From: an uncultured Bartonella sp.
GTDB taxonomy: Bacteria; Pseudomonadota; Alphaproteobacteria; Rhizobiales; Rhizobiaceae
Direction: 5' to 3'
Length of the DNA: 64,000 bases
Assembly (NCBI GenBank): GCA_946478665.1
Contig: CAMLCZ010000001.1
Coordinates: 124,001-188,000 of the forward strand
Part shown: piece after piece, positions 30,155 to 39,666 of the stretch
Position numbering within the stretch: position 1 is the first letter of the stretch
Layout: each line of letters begins with the position of its first letter
The notes under the pieces: model-generated
The model's database searches: none
What the model saw: only the letters and a program-made list of their open reading frames with translations
What the model was told of the DNA's origin: nothing
Position numbers and translations under genes: made by a program

Positions 30155-30976
30155 CTATTTCTGAGCCTTGGCTTTATTCCACAGTGTTTCAAGTTCTTCT
30201 AAATCAGCGTCAACCAATGGTTTATTTTCTTCTGATAGTGATTTTTCAATAAAATCAAAGCGATTACGAAATTTTTGATTTGTTCGTAAAAGAGCTTTCT
30301 GTGGATCAATATCGAGTTTACGAGCTAAATTGATTAACACAAAATAGATATCACCGAATTCTGCTTCTATTTGATCTCGGTCGTTTAAAGAAATAGCTTC
30401 TTTTAGTTCGTCAATTTCTTCGCTCATTTTATCGAAAATAGGTTGCGGTTTAGCCCAATCAAATCCAACAGTCGCCGCTTTTTCTTGTAAAGCTTTAGCC
30501 TCTTTTTCTGGAGGCTGTGCTGTCTTTACCTTAGCTAAAAAACCCTTTGGCGTGTCATCTGCTAATCCCACTGCTTGGCGCCGTTCTGTACGTTCTGCCT
30601 TCTCTTGACTTTTAATATCTTCCCATTGCCCTTTTAACAAACCCATTTGGCGCTGTTCATTTGTGCCAAAAACATGCGGATGACGGCGTAACATTTTTTT
30701 TGTTATTGCAAAAACAACATCACCAAAATCAAAACTGCCTTCTTCCTCGGCCATGCGTGCATAATAAACCACTTGTAGCAAGAGGTCACCAAGTTCATCA
30801 CATAGATCGATTCGGTCACCGCGCTGTATTGCATCAACGACTTCGTACACTTCTTCGACTGTATAAGGAATAATCGAGTTAAAATTCTGTTCTACATCCC
30901 AAGGACAGCCCGTTTTTGGGTCACGTAGCATTGCCATTATTTTCAATAACTGATCGATATTCTTGGATGGCGTCAT
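30155..30976 (-). CDS. mazG: nucleoside triphosphate pyrophosphohydrolase MazG
   Basis: The protein has 273 residues with two MazG repeats (about 20-110 and 170-250). The metal-binding EExxE-x12-ExxD pattern is visible in YTVEEVYEVVDAI with DLCDELGDLLLQVV, and in the second half EIDELKEAI with EAEFGDIYFVLINLA. It hydrolyses non-canonical or excess NTPs to NMP and pyrophosphate. In many rhizobia mazG follows hflX; here hfq-hflX is 28 kb away, so the locus has been rearranged. Confidence 0.94.
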   Translation of the reverse strand: MTPSKNIDQLLKIMAMLRDPKTGCPWDVEQNFNSIIPYTVEEVYEVVDAIQRGDRIDLCDELGDLLLQVVYYARMAEEEGSFDFGDVVFAITKKMLRRHPHVFGTNEQRQMGLLKGQWEDIKSQEKAERTERRQAVGLADDTPKGFLAKVKTAQPPEKEAKALQEKAATVGFDWAKPQPIFDKMSEEIDELKEAISLNDRDQIEAEFGDIYFVLINLARKLDIDPQKALLRTNQKFRNRFDFIEKSLSEENKPLVDADLEELETLWNKAKAQK

Positions 30977-31080
30977 TTTCTGTACCTTAAAACGATTTTA
31001 ACAAGTATCATGCCTTGTCATTAATGGAAAAGTCTTCCATATAGCAAACATTAACCTTTGTAACCCTTGGGGGTTTTTCC

Positions 31081-32088
31081 ATGAGCATTTTAGTAACTGG
31101 CGGTGCGGGGTATATTGGATCGCATTGCTGTGTGGCGTTAATCAATGCTGGCTATCATGTTGTTATAATTGATAATTTTGACAATAGCCATCCCGAGGTA
31201 TTGAAACGAATAGAAAAGATTACCGGTATCGCTCCTGTGAAAGAGCCGGGTGATATTCGCGATAGAAGCTTTGTCGAGTCGGTTATTGAACGGCATAAAT
31301 GTGATGCTGTGATTCACTTTGCCGGATTGAAGGCTGTCGGTGAATCCCAACTTAGACCAGATTTATATTATGATTGTAATGTCGTGGGCAGTTTGCGTCT
31401 GCTACAGGCAATGAAGGCTACAGGCGTTAAGAAACTAGTCTTTTCATCAACAGCAACAGTTTATGGTGTTCCCAAATATCTACCATATGACGAAAAACAT
31501 CCACTTAATCCCGTCAGTGTTTACGGGCGTACAAAGCTCGTGGTTGAAAATATGCTGCATGATTTTTATGCAGCGGACCCGACATGGGCGTTTTCAATAT
31601 TAAGGTACTTCAATCCTGTTGGAGCTCATGAGAGCGGGCTTATTGGTGAGGATCCTAAAGGAGTACCCAATAATCTTATGCCCATTATCGCCCAGGTCGC
31701 GTCAGGACGACGTGAAAAATTGATGATTTGGGGAAATGATTATGACACGAAAGATGGTACTGGCGTACGCGACTACATTCATGTTGTAGATCTCGCGGAA
31801 GGTCATTTGCGGGCACTTAGGTCATTAGATCAACCTGGTTGTAATGCAGTTAACCTTGGATGCGGACGTGGTTACAGCGTGATGGACGTCATCCGTGCTT
31901 TTGAGCACATTTCCAATCGGAAAATAAAATATGAAATTGCACCGCGTAGGGCAGGTGACATTGGGGAATTTTATGCTAACCCAATTACTGCTGAGAAAAA
32001 TTTTAATTGGCGTGCTGAAAAAGATCTCCAAAGTATGTGCGCTGATATGTGGAATTTTCAGCTCAAAAATCCGGACGGTTACAAATAA
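31081..32088 (+). CDS. galE: UDP-glucose 4-epimerase
   Basis: The protein has 335 residues. The NAD-binding loop is VTGGAGYIGSH, and the catalytic residues are in FSSTATVYG (Ser) and YGRTKLVVE (Tyr-x3-Lys). YFNPVGAHESGLIGEDP and DGTGVRDYIHVVDLAEGH are standard GalE motifs. It interconverts UDP-glucose and UDP-galactose for envelope polysaccharides. It is followed by the broken mop gene. Confidence 0.96.
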   Translation: MSILVTGGAGYIGSHCCVALINAGYHVVIIDNFDNSHPEVLKRIEKITGIAPVKEPGDIRDRSFVESVIERHKCDAVIHFAGLKAVGESQLRPDLYYDCNVVGSLRLLQAMKATGVKKLVFSSTATVYGVPKYLPYDEKHPLNPVSVYGRTKLVVENMLHDFYAADPTWAFSILRYFNPVGAHESGLIGEDPKGVPNNLMPIIAQVASGRREKLMIWGNDYDTKDGTGVRDYIHVVDLAEGHLRALRSLDQPGCNAVNLGCGRGYSVMDVIRAFEHISNRKIKYEIAPRRAGDIGEFYANPITAEKNFNWRAEKDLQSMCADMWNFQLKNPDGYK

Positions 32089-32111
32089 GTCCTGAAAATA
32101 GGGAATTTAAA

Positions 32112-32316
32112 ATGCGTATAAGTGCAAGAAACGTTCTTAAAGGGAAGATGTTTCGATAAAAAAGGCGCAATCACAGCCCATGTTGAGCTCGATGTTGGAG
32201 GTACTGTTGTAACAGCCACAATCACCAATGAATCTGTAGATGATCTAAAGTTGACGGTTGGTGAAGAAGCAGTAGTTATCAAATCTTCCGATGTTATGAT
32301 TGCGGTTAAAGACTAA
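32112..32316 (+). pseudogene. mop: molybdenum-pterin/molybdate-binding protein (Mop, TOBE domain), frameshifted
   Basis: From ATG 32112 the frame reads MRISARNVLKGKMFR and stops at TAA 32157. The expected continuation, KKGAITAHVELDVGG then TNESVDDL and VVIKSSDVMIAV, lies in the +1 frame to TAA 32314. Together they make one molbindin of about 68 residues, the usual length. The break lies between about 32148 and 32157, ahead of an A6 run, so a slip inside that run alone would not repair it. A 2-base loss fits family length best. Translation from GTG 32122 would lack the first beta strand. Intact Mop proteins buffer molybdate in the cytoplasm. Confidence 0.75.
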
Positions 32317-32319
32317 TCT

Positions 32320-33252
32320 TTAATCGTCCCATCGTTTATGAAACCACATCCATTGGCCTGGATATTCTCTTACCCAGGATTCGACAACATCATTCAGTTT
32401 TTGTGCCGAGGCATCAACATCAATATTGCCCGCCTCATCGCGCGGCAAATCCATACGGTTGTAAAGTTCCAAGCGATATCGTCCACCATTCAACCGAATA
32501 CACCGAGCTGGATAAACATCGCAGTCATATTGACGGGCAAGTTTTATTAACAGTGGATTGGTTCTAACGGGGCGGTTAAAAAATGTTCCAGGAATACCTC
32601 TACGAAACTTTTGGTCAACCAACATACCGACATTATCACCTTCGGAAAGTTTGGCCGCCAATGACCATGCAGCACCAGCTTTTGACGGAACAAGGTGTCC
32701 CATTTTCGTGCGTCTGGCCCTCAATACCTGTTTAGCAATATAAGGATTGTTGGGGGGGCGAAATAAAGCAGTAACATTGAGATCAAAAGTAGCAGCACAT
32801 ATCGGTAGAAGTTCAAAATTACCGGTGTGAGCCGTGAAAAAGATATGAGGTTTTTTTTCTTCTCTTAGCTTGATAAAAATATCAATACCATCAACTTCAA
32901 CCAATCCAGGCTCTTTTGCATCTGGATCAAAATCAAATATTTTATCTAGAAAAACATATTCGGCGAATAAACGCCCCATATTTTCCCACATTTCTATGGC
33001 TGTTTGCTTTACCCATGCTTCATCTTTTTCTGGATAGGCTTTTCTTAAATTATTGAGAGCAACTTGGTGGCGTGGCAACAATGGGCCAACCACACGAGCA
33101 AACCAACAAAAAAATGCTATGCCGGCTTTGGCAGGCAGATACCGTACCACAGACAACATAGCTTTCACAAAGTGAGCCCAAGACCAGTCCCACCAATCTT
33201 TAAGCTTGTTACGAATTCGAAACAGAAAAAGTTTGAAACGAAACTTATTCAT
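32320..33252 (-). CDS. lpxXL: lipid A very-long-chain acyltransferase (LpxXL/HtrB family)
   Basis: The protein has 310 residues of the LpxL/LpxM acyltransferase family, membrane-associated near the N-terminus. The catalytic H-x4-E is in FFTAHTGNFELLP, and the second block is MLVDQKFRRGIPGTFFNRPV. As last gene of an acpXL-type cluster it should transfer the 26- to 28-carbon hydroxy-acyl group from AcpXL to lipid A, as in Rhizobium and Brucella. Substrate is inferred from context. Its start abuts the adh stop (overlapping by one base) and its end is 4 bases from the mop end. Confidence 0.88.
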   Translation of the reverse strand: MNKFRFKLFLFRIRNKLKDWWDWSWAHFVKAMLSVVRYLPAKAGIAFFCWFARVVGPLLPRHQVALNNLRKAYPEKDEAWVKQTAIEMWENMGRLFAEYVFLDKIFDFDPDAKEPGLVEVDGIDIFIKLREEKKPHIFFTAHTGNFELLPICAATFDLNVTALFRPPNNPYIAKQVLRARRTKMGHLVPSKAGAAWSLAAKLSEGDNVGMLVDQKFRRGIPGTFFNRPVRTNPLLIKLARQYDCDVYPARCIRLNGGRYRLELYNRMDLPRDEAGNIDVDASAQKLNDVVESWVREYPGQWMWFHKRWDD

Positions 33253-34286
33253 TAGTTGATTTTCAGAATAATTTTTCCAAACACGTCGCGACTTTCCATG
33301 CGTTGTAAAGCCGTACCGATATCATCAAAATCAACAATCGTATCGACAACCGGATGAACAATGCCTTGCGCCATTTTTTGCATTGCATTGGCCATATTTT
33401 CCATTCGGCAGCCAAATGAACCAAATATTTTTAATTGTTGTTGGAATAATTGCATAAGATTCATCGATGTTGAAACACCCGATGTTGAACCACATGTAAC
33501 CAAACGTCCACCGCGCTTCAAACACAACATGGAACCAGCCCAAGTATCGGCACCAACATGTTCAAATACAACATCAACGCCTTTTTTCTTAGTGAGCTTA
33601 CGCACCACACCTTCAAAACGGTCTTCACGGTAGTTGATAACATAATCTGCACCAAGAGCCTTAGCTTTTTCTATTTTATTGTCAGATCCAACTGTGGTTA
33701 TCACCGTGCAGCCCATACGTTTGGCTAATTGGATAGCCGCACTACCAATACCAGAACCACCAGCCTGAACCAATATCGTCTCTCCTGGTTCAAGTTTGGC
33801 ATTATCAAACAACATATGTTCAACCGTACCAAATGTAACCGGTGCAACTGCTGCAGCTATTTCATCACATTCCAATGGAGCAGGCACAAGCAAACGCGCA
33901 GGCAAATTCACCGCTTCACAAGCAAATCCATCAATATGAAAACCGTGCACACCGCTAACATGGGTACAAAGATTATCGCGTCCTTCCCGACACGCTTTAC
34001 ACAAACCGCAGGTTCTTGCCCCGTAAATGGACACGATTTGTCCGGGCTTCAGATTTCCCACACCAGAGCCAAAAGCCTGAACCGTTCCAGAAGCTTCTGC
34101 ACCAACAACCAATGGCATCTTACGTTTTGCAAATGCCATTCCACGCCATCCCCACACATCAATATGGTTCAACGCAACAGCCTTAATATTAACCGTTACT
34201 TCACCGGGTTCTGGAGGAGGTGGTGGAGCAATTTCGGTAAGTTCAAGACGTTTGTCATCAAGCAGTTGCAGTGCGCGCATTATCAA
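33252..34286 (-). CDS. zinc-binding dehydrogenase of the VLCFA-lipid A cluster
   Basis: The protein has 344 residues of the medium-chain dehydrogenase family. The four structural zinc cysteines are in GARTCGLCKACREGRDNLC. The catalytic-zinc cysteine is not in its usual place: NHIDVWGWRG is found, as in quinone-reductase-like members. The NADP motif is ILVQAGGSGIGSAAIQLAKR. In rhizobia the homologue (adh2XL) belongs to the acpXL-lpxXL cluster; its exact reaction there is unproven, probably a reduction during chain elongation. Confidence 0.86.
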   Translation of the reverse strand: MIMRALQLLDDKRLELTEIAPPPPPEPGEVTVNIKAVALNHIDVWGWRGMAFAKRKMPLVVGAEASGTVQAFGSGVGNLKPGQIVSIYGARTCGLCKACREGRDNLCTHVSGVHGFHIDGFACEAVNLPARLLVPAPLECDEIAAAVAPVTFGTVEHMLFDNAKLEPGETILVQAGGSGIGSAAIQLAKRMGCTVITTVGSDNKIEKAKALGADYVINYREDRFEGVVRKLTKKKGVDVVFEHVGADTWAGSMLCLKRGGRLVTCGSTSGVSTSMNLMQLFQQQLKIFGSFGCRMENMANAMQKMAQGIVHPVVDTIVDFDDIGTALQRMESRDVFGKIILKIN

Positions 34287-34331
34287 TCCTTTTTTAAGAA
34301 CAGTCTCAGAAACAGAGCTTAGATAAAAGTA

Positions 34332-35609
34332 CTAATTTTTAAATGCTTTTATCACAAGACTGCTATTTTGTCCGCCAAATCCAAAAGAATTGGAAAGGAC
34401 ATAATTAACCTGAGCTTGTCGGCTCTTATTGGGTACAACGTCCAACGGTATAGAAGGGTCGGGCTCATCATAATTGATCGTTGGTGGTAAAGTACCAGTT
34501 CTGATTGTCAACAAAGAGAAGACAGCTTCTATTGCCCCAGCTGCTGTAAGCGTGTGACCTATCATAGATTTATTTGATGAAACAGGTACTTCCTCCAAAG
34601 CATCACCAAAAACGGTGGACATGGCTAAATATTCCATCTTTTCGTTTTCGGGTGTGGAGGTTCCATGAGCATTGATATAATCAACCTCATCAACGCTTAT
34701 ATTGGCGTCTGCCAAAGCAGCACGCATGGAACCTGTCGCTGGTGAAGCATCGGGTTTTGCACGCGTTCTATGAAAGTCGTCAGCTGTTTCGCCACATCCG
34801 GCCAAAATGCCTATGATTGTTGCACCGCGCTTTATTGCACTTTCTAAAGATTCAAGCACAAGCGCCCCTGAACCTTCTGCCATAACAAATCCATCACGAT
34901 CTTTACTAAAAGGCTTAGAAGCTTTTTCGGGAATTTTATTCTGCGTTGAAAGTGCTGAAAGTAATGAAAACCGTATTAAGGATTCAGCAGAAACTGAACC
35001 ATCTGTTCCGATTGTTAAAGCCCGATCTGTTTCACCACGTCTAATTGTTTCAACACCCAATTGAATTGCCGTTGCACCAGATGCACAAGCAGTAGAAAGT
35101 GTGACAGGCAAGCCAGTTGTGCCAAAACGATCTTTTAGCCGTTCAGCAATATTTCCAAATTGCGTGGTTTGAAACAAATCCTCATGCGATTTTTTGCTGC
35201 AAGCAGCCAGTAACAAAGCATATGATGGGTCTTGGCTTTGATCCGATTCGGCATCCAAAGCAAAACGAGATTTCCAATCAAGTTCAACGGGAGGGGCTGC
35301 AAGAAATAAAGGACCACCAAAATTGCTAATTTCCAGTCCAGCCTGCTCAATTGCTTCACTGGCAGCAACAGTTGCTAGCTTTTCAGATAAAGCAGATGCA
35401 CCAATCTTACTTTCGTCAAAAAAATCAACGGTTCCAGCAATTTGCGTATTCAAGCCATCAATTGGAAATCGTGTAATCGTGTGGATACCACTCACACCAT
35501 TGGTGAGTTTTTCCCAATTTTCTGCTTTTCCCTGACCTAAAGAACTAACAACGCCGGCTCCAGTAATTGCAACGATTGGCCGCCCAAGATGATCGGTGTA
35601 TTTATCCAT
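34332..35609 (-). CDS. beta-ketoacyl-ACP synthase II-type, VLCFA cluster (FabF1XL-like)
   Basis: The protein has 425 residues. The catalytic cysteine is in STACASGATAIQLG and the two histidines are in NAHGTSTPENE and IGHTLTAAGAIE, so it is a complete condensing enzyme. By position, it should elongate acyl chains on AcpXL for the long lipid A acyl group. It lies 10 bases downstream of the degenerate ketosynthase gene, suggesting the two act as a pair. Confidence 0.9.
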   Translation of the reverse strand: MDKYTDHLGRPIVAITGAGVVSSLGQGKAENWEKLTNGVSGIHTITRFPIDGLNTQIAGTVDFFDESKIGASALSEKLATVAASEAIEQAGLEISNFGGPLFLAAPPVELDWKSRFALDAESDQSQDPSYALLLAACSKKSHEDLFQTTQFGNIAERLKDRFGTTGLPVTLSTACASGATAIQLGVETIRRGETDRALTIGTDGSVSAESLIRFSLLSALSTQNKIPEKASKPFSKDRDGFVMAEGSGALVLESLESAIKRGATIIGILAGCGETADDFHRTRAKPDASPATGSMRAALADANISVDEVDYINAHGTSTPENEKMEYLAMSTVFGDALEEVPVSSNKSMIGHTLTAAGAIEAVFSLLTIRTGTLPPTINYDEPDPSIPLDVVPNKSRQAQVNYVLSNSFGFGGQNSSLVIKAFKN

Positions 35610-35619
35610 TACAATTTCC

Positions 35620-36801
35620 TCAAGCAGCTGTCAGCCGCACCATACCTTCAGCCCGTGTTGCACCAACGGTCGAAACAATTACACTACGAATTTCATCATC
35701 AAGTGGTTTTTCCACCTTATGATCCAATACCTTGAAAGCACGCTTATGTTTCATTGAAATTGCAGCAAGTGCCAATGTCAAAGGAAATTGCGCTTCGCGC
35801 CAATGACCAAACAATGAAGACACACCGCGATATGCAATATTTGCATTATCAAGAAGTTGCTTTTCAATTTCTGTTGCGTCCTTTACACCGGATGCCCCAG
35901 AAACCAAGAAATCCGCATCATCTCTGACACGCTCCAGCATTGATGAAAGGGTATCAGCTAATGAAGTTTTTGTGCGGTTAATTTGGTCTGTTACAAAGGA
36001 GCCAATTTCAGCATAAATCTTGGCACCGCGTTTTTTAGCAAATTCGGCATCTTCCAACACAAGAAAGGCACCGCCTGAACCCGTAACGAGCCCGCCACCT
36101 TCACAATTATTGCGATCCCAAACGGAAGACCAGCCATCGCGCTTCAATAAACCGCCAAGCTCTTGTCCCAACAGCATATCATAATGTTGTGCATTATATG
36201 AGCCACCAACAAGTGCATGTGTGCTTTGTCCGGCTCTTATTCTTGAAACCGCGACATTGACAGCTGAAAGGCCACACCCTTCTTCCCCCATGAATGTACG
36301 GGAAGATCCTGTGACCTTATGAACAATCGATATATTGCCAGCCAACAAATTGGATAACTGCGCCAAAAACAGGGTTGGACGCAGTTCTGTTGACAGCATA
36401 CCATTGAGCATCACGCCGCGATCACTGCTGTTCCGACCTCGCGCAAGTATTTGCGCGTCAACGTTAATATCACGTTCACCGCCGCCAGCACCAACAATCA
36501 TCTCCATTGTGGAGGTGATTGCCTCATCACCTTTAACGCCGGCATCTTCAAGAGCAAGACCTGCAGCATATGTACCTAAACGCTGCCATGTTTCCATCTG
36601 CCGTTGGTCACTTCGTTTCGGAATTTGCAAATTCCAGTCTACTTCGCCCAATGCATGGACAGTGTAGGGGGCAAAGGTCTCTTTATCGAGACGCGGACTG
36701 ACGGAGGAAGAGTTTAAAATTTCCCAATGTTTGTCCGCACCCTCACCAAGAGAGCTTATCAGCCCAACACCAGTAATTACAACAGCATGATCTTGCTTCA
36801 T
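35620..36801 (-). CDS. ketosynthase-like protein lacking catalytic residues (FabF2XL-like, possible chain-length factor)
   Basis: The protein has 393 residues of thiolase-fold ketosynthase type, starting VVITGVGLISSLGEG. The active-site elbow that reads T-A-C-A-S-G in its neighbour reads GEEGCGLSAV here, which puts Glu at the aligned cysteine position (about 172). The N-A-H-G-T motif is replaced by SGASGVKD (about 300). The last histidine survives in LFGHWREAQ. This resembles the KS-beta/chain-length-factor subunits of type II polyketide synthases, so I infer a partner of the next gene that sets chain length. Confidence 0.82.
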   Translation of the reverse strand: MKQDHAVVITGVGLISSLGEGADKHWEILNSSSVSPRLDKETFAPYTVHALGEVDWNLQIPKRSDQRQMETWQRLGTYAAGLALEDAGVKGDEAITSTMEMIVGAGGGERDINVDAQILARGRNSSDRGVMLNGMLSTELRPTLFLAQLSNLLAGNISIVHKVTGSSRTFMGEEGCGLSAVNVAVSRIRAGQSTHALVGGSYNAQHYDMLLGQELGGLLKRDGWSSVWDRNNCEGGGLVTGSGGAFLVLEDAEFAKKRGAKIYAEIGSFVTDQINRTKTSLADTLSSMLERVRDDADFLVSGASGVKDATEIEKQLLDNANIAYRGVSSLFGHWREAQFPLTLALAAISMKHKRAFKVLDHKVEKPLDDEIRSVIVSTVGATRAEGMVRLTAA

Positions 36802-36810
36802 CGTAAATGA

Positions 36811-37095
36811 TTATCCAGCCTTTTTGGCAGCAACAAGTTCGTCAATTTTAGCGCAAAGATTTTTCAGCACAAAATATTCATCTGTACCAACTTTGCCTTC
36901 ATTGACTTCCTGTGTCCATTGCTCAAGTGGGATCTTGATGCCGAAAGCTTTATCAATAGCAAAAACAATGTCCAAGAAATCCAAACTATCAATACCAAGA
37001 TCGTCGATTGTGTGACTTTCAGGTGTAATTGTATTGCGATCTATTTCACTTGTTTCAGCGATAATGTCGGCAACTTTGTCAAACGTAGAGGACAA
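36811..37095 (-). CDS. acpXL: specialised acyl carrier protein AcpXL
   Basis: The protein has 94 residues. The phosphopantetheine serine is S37 in [18 protein letters not shown]. The length, the start [14 protein letters not shown] and the KIPLEQW segment match AcpXL, which carries the very-long-chain hydroxy-fatty acid for lipid A in Rhizobiales. It is the first gene of the minus-strand cluster and lies 9 bases before the FabF2-like gene. In Rhizobium a fabZ-type dehydratase gene lies between these two; it is missing here. Confidence 0.92.
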   Translation of the reverse strand: MSSTFDKVADIIAETSEIDRNTITPESHTIDDLGIDSLDFLDIVFAIDKAFGIKIPLEQWTQEVNEGKVGTDEYFVLKNLCAKIDELVAAKKAG

Positions 37096-37327
37096 TGTAT
37101 AATTCCTTTTAGTTGTTATTTCGCGCTTAAATAGCCTAATTCCGAATCTATCTAGCGTCTTTCTTTTGTAAAAAAAAGACTTAAAGCAATTTTAACATAT
37201 GTTTTTAGTGACCAAACATCAATAGAGCGATTTTGTTTGGATACCTATCTATAGTGGAAACAGACATTATTAATCAAATATCCGTCTTACCACTGATAAG
37301 CACCAAACAAATTCAACATCGCGTGTT

Positions 37328-39655
37328 TTAAGCCTGTTGTGTCTTTTTCGCTTTTTTCCGATTGGCTTCCAATACAGCCAGAGCCGTCATATTAACAACA
37401 CCGCGCGAAGTAACCGAAGGTGTCAAAATATGGGCAGGGCGTGTCGTACCAAGTAAAATTGGACCAACATGTAACGAATCTGTCATCTTCTTTACAACGT
37501 TGAGCGTAATATTTGCCGAATCCAAATTAGGGAACACAAGCAAATTGGCTTCACCTTTTAAGCGCGATCCTGGAAATACCCGATCTCTCAAAATTTGTGA
37601 CAAGGCGGCATCGCCATGCATTTCGCCGTCCGATTCAAGGTGTGGATAACGTTCGGCAAGCATTTGAGACGCAACACGCATTTTTTGTGCAGAAGCACTG
37701 TCTTTTGAACCAAAATTAGAATGAGACAGGAGTGCTACTTTAGGCTCAATTCCAAAACCGCGCACTTCTTCGGCGGCAATAGCGGCCATTTCGACAATTT
37801 CTTGCGCGGTCGGATCAGTGTTCACATATGTATCGGTTAGGAATAACGCACCGCGTTGCGAAATTAATAAACTCAACGCAGAAAGATGACTAACATTATT
37901 ATCAATACCTATGATTTGTTCAACAAACCGAAGATTTCTTTCAAAACGTCCGCCAAGACCACAAATCATTGCGTCAGCGTCATCCCGCATAACGGCAAGG
38001 GCTGCAATTGCTGTTGTTGATGTCCGCACAATTGTTTTGGCATCTTCAGGCGTTACACCGCGCCGTCCAGTGTAGTGGAGAAGCAAATCGGCATAATCAC
38101 GGTAACGTGGATCATCATCAGGATTGATGAGTTCAAAGTCTTTATCCGGTCTAATACGAAGGCCAAAACGTTTCAAACGTGCTTCTACAACTGACGGACG
38201 GCCAATAAGTATTGGTGTAGCGGTTTGCTCTTCCAAAACGACTTGAGCGGCACGCAAAACACGCTCGTCTTCGCCATCGGCATAAATAACACGTTTATGG
38301 GACGCTGATTTTGCCGCTGCAAATACTGGCTTCATAATCAATCCTGAACGGAAAACAAATCTGTTCAGTTGATCTAGATAATTATCCATATTTTCAATTG
38401 GACGTGTCGCAACGCCGGTATCCATAGCGGCCTTGGCAACAGCCGGTGCTATTCTAAGAATAAGACGAGGATCAAAAGGCGAAGGAATAACATAATCTGG
38501 CCCAAAACCTGGAGCTTCACCAGAATAGGCGCGGGCAACAACGTCTGAAGGCTCTTCTTTAGCCAATTTAGCGATAGCATAGACTGCGGCCGCTTTCATA
38601 TCCTCGTTAATAGCGGTTGCACCAACATCAAGCGCGCCACGGAAAATATAAGGAAAGCAGAGTACGTTATTGACCTGATTTGGATAATCCGACCGACCGG
38701 TACAAATAATAGCATCTGGTCTGACAGCGCGTGCATCCTCGGGCATAATTTCTGGAGTAGGGTTAGCCAAAGCCAAGATCAATGGCGTTTTCGCCATCTT
38801 TTTTACCATTTCTGGCTTCAACACGCCGCCAGCTGAAACACCTAGAAACACATCAGCATCAACGATAATATCATTCAAAGTACGAGCGTCGGTTTTCTGC
38901 GCATAAACGCTTTTCCAGCGATCCATTAATGCAGCACGCCCCTCGTAAACGACACCTTCAAGATCGCTCACCCAGATATTTTCGCGCTTGGCACCTAATC
39001 TAACCAACAAATTGAGGCAGGCAAGTGCCGCAGCGCCTGCACCGGAGGCGACGATTTTCACGTCTTCTATTTTTTTATTGGCAAGTTTTAAGCCATTGAT
39101 AACGGCCGCACCAACGATAATTGCTGTTCCATGTTGGTCATCATGAAAAACAGGAATATTCATTTTTGCGCGTAATTGTTCCTCAACCTCGAAACATTCA
39201 GGCGCTTTTATATCTTCGAGATTGATACCACCAAATGTCGGTTCTAATGCCGAAACGGTATTAACAACATGGGACACATCATCTGCGTGAATTTCAATAT
39301 CGAATACATCAATATTGGCAAATTTCTTGAATAGGACCGCCTTACCTTCCATAACCGGTTTTGCTGCAAGTGGGCCAATATTTCCAAGTCCCAAAACAGC
39401 TGTACCGTTTGATACGACGGCTACGAGGTTTGCACGTGATGTATAGTCTGCTGCTAATTTTGGATCGTCGTGAATTGCCAGACATGGTGCAGCAACACCC
39501 GGTGAGTATGCTAGTGCGAGATCGCGCTGATTTCCAAGCGGTGTTGTTGGATGTATTTCCAATTTACCGGGTTTAGGATACCGATGGTAAAAAAGAGCTG
39601 CTTCTTCCAGTTCTTGTTGTCTCGTACTTTTTTCATTTTTTGTCATATTACTCAC
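37328..39655 (-). CDS. maeB: NADP-dependent malic enzyme with phosphotransacetylase-like domain
   Basis: The protein has 775 residues. The N-terminal malic enzyme domain (about 1-430) shows [42 protein letters not shown] and the nucleotide loop [16 protein letters not shown]. The C-terminal part (about 440-765) is a phosphotransacetylase-like domain, a fusion usual in Proteobacteria and thought to be regulatory. It decarboxylates malate to pyruvate. Rhizobia have NAD- and NADP-preferring versions (dme, tme), and the cofactor cannot be assigned from sequence by eye. It lies 11 bases after the SDR gene. Confidence 0.92.
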   Translation of the reverse strand: MSNMTKNEKSTRQQELEEAALFYHRYPKPGKLEIHPTTPLGNQRDLALAYSPGVAAPCLAIHDDPKLAADYTSRANLVAVVSNGTAVLGLGNIGPLAAKPVMEGKAVLFKKFANIDVFDIEIHADDVSHVVNTVSALEPTFGGINLEDIKAPECFEVEEQLRAKMNIPVFHDDQHGTAIIVGAAVINGLKLANKKIEDVKIVASGAGAAALACLNLLVRLGAKRENIWVSDLEGVVYEGRAALMDRWKSVYAQKTDARTLNDIIVDADVFLGVSAGGVLKPEMVKKMAKTPLILALANPTPEIMPEDARAVRPDAIICTGRSDYPNQVNNVLCFPYIFRGALDVGATAINEDMKAAAVYAIAKLAKEEPSDVVARAYSGEAPGFGPDYVIPSPFDPRLILRIAPAVAKAAMDTGVATRPIENMDNYLDQLNRFVFRSGLIMKPVFAAAKSASHKRVIYADGEDERVLRAAQVVLEEQTATPILIGRPSVVEARLKRFGLRIRPDKDFELINPDDDPRYRDYADLLLHYTGRRGVTPEDAKTIVRTSTTAIAALAVMRDDADAMICGLGGRFERNLRFVEQIIGIDNNVSHLSALSLLISQRGALFLTDTYVNTDPTAQEIVEMAAIAAEEVRGFGIEPKVALLSHSNFGSKDSASAQKMRVASQMLAERYPHLESDGEMHGDAALSQILRDRVFPGSRLKGEANLLVFPNLDSANITLNVVKKMTDSLHVGPILLGTTRPAHILTPSVTSRGVVNMTALAVLEANRKKAKKTQQA

Positions 39656-39666
39656 CTACCGGATTA

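Noticed and set aside
32158-32163. A6 run as a simple sequencing-slip explanation for the mop frameshift
   Set aside because: The in-frame TAA begins at 32157, before the run can shift the frame, so the indel must lie upstream of the A run.
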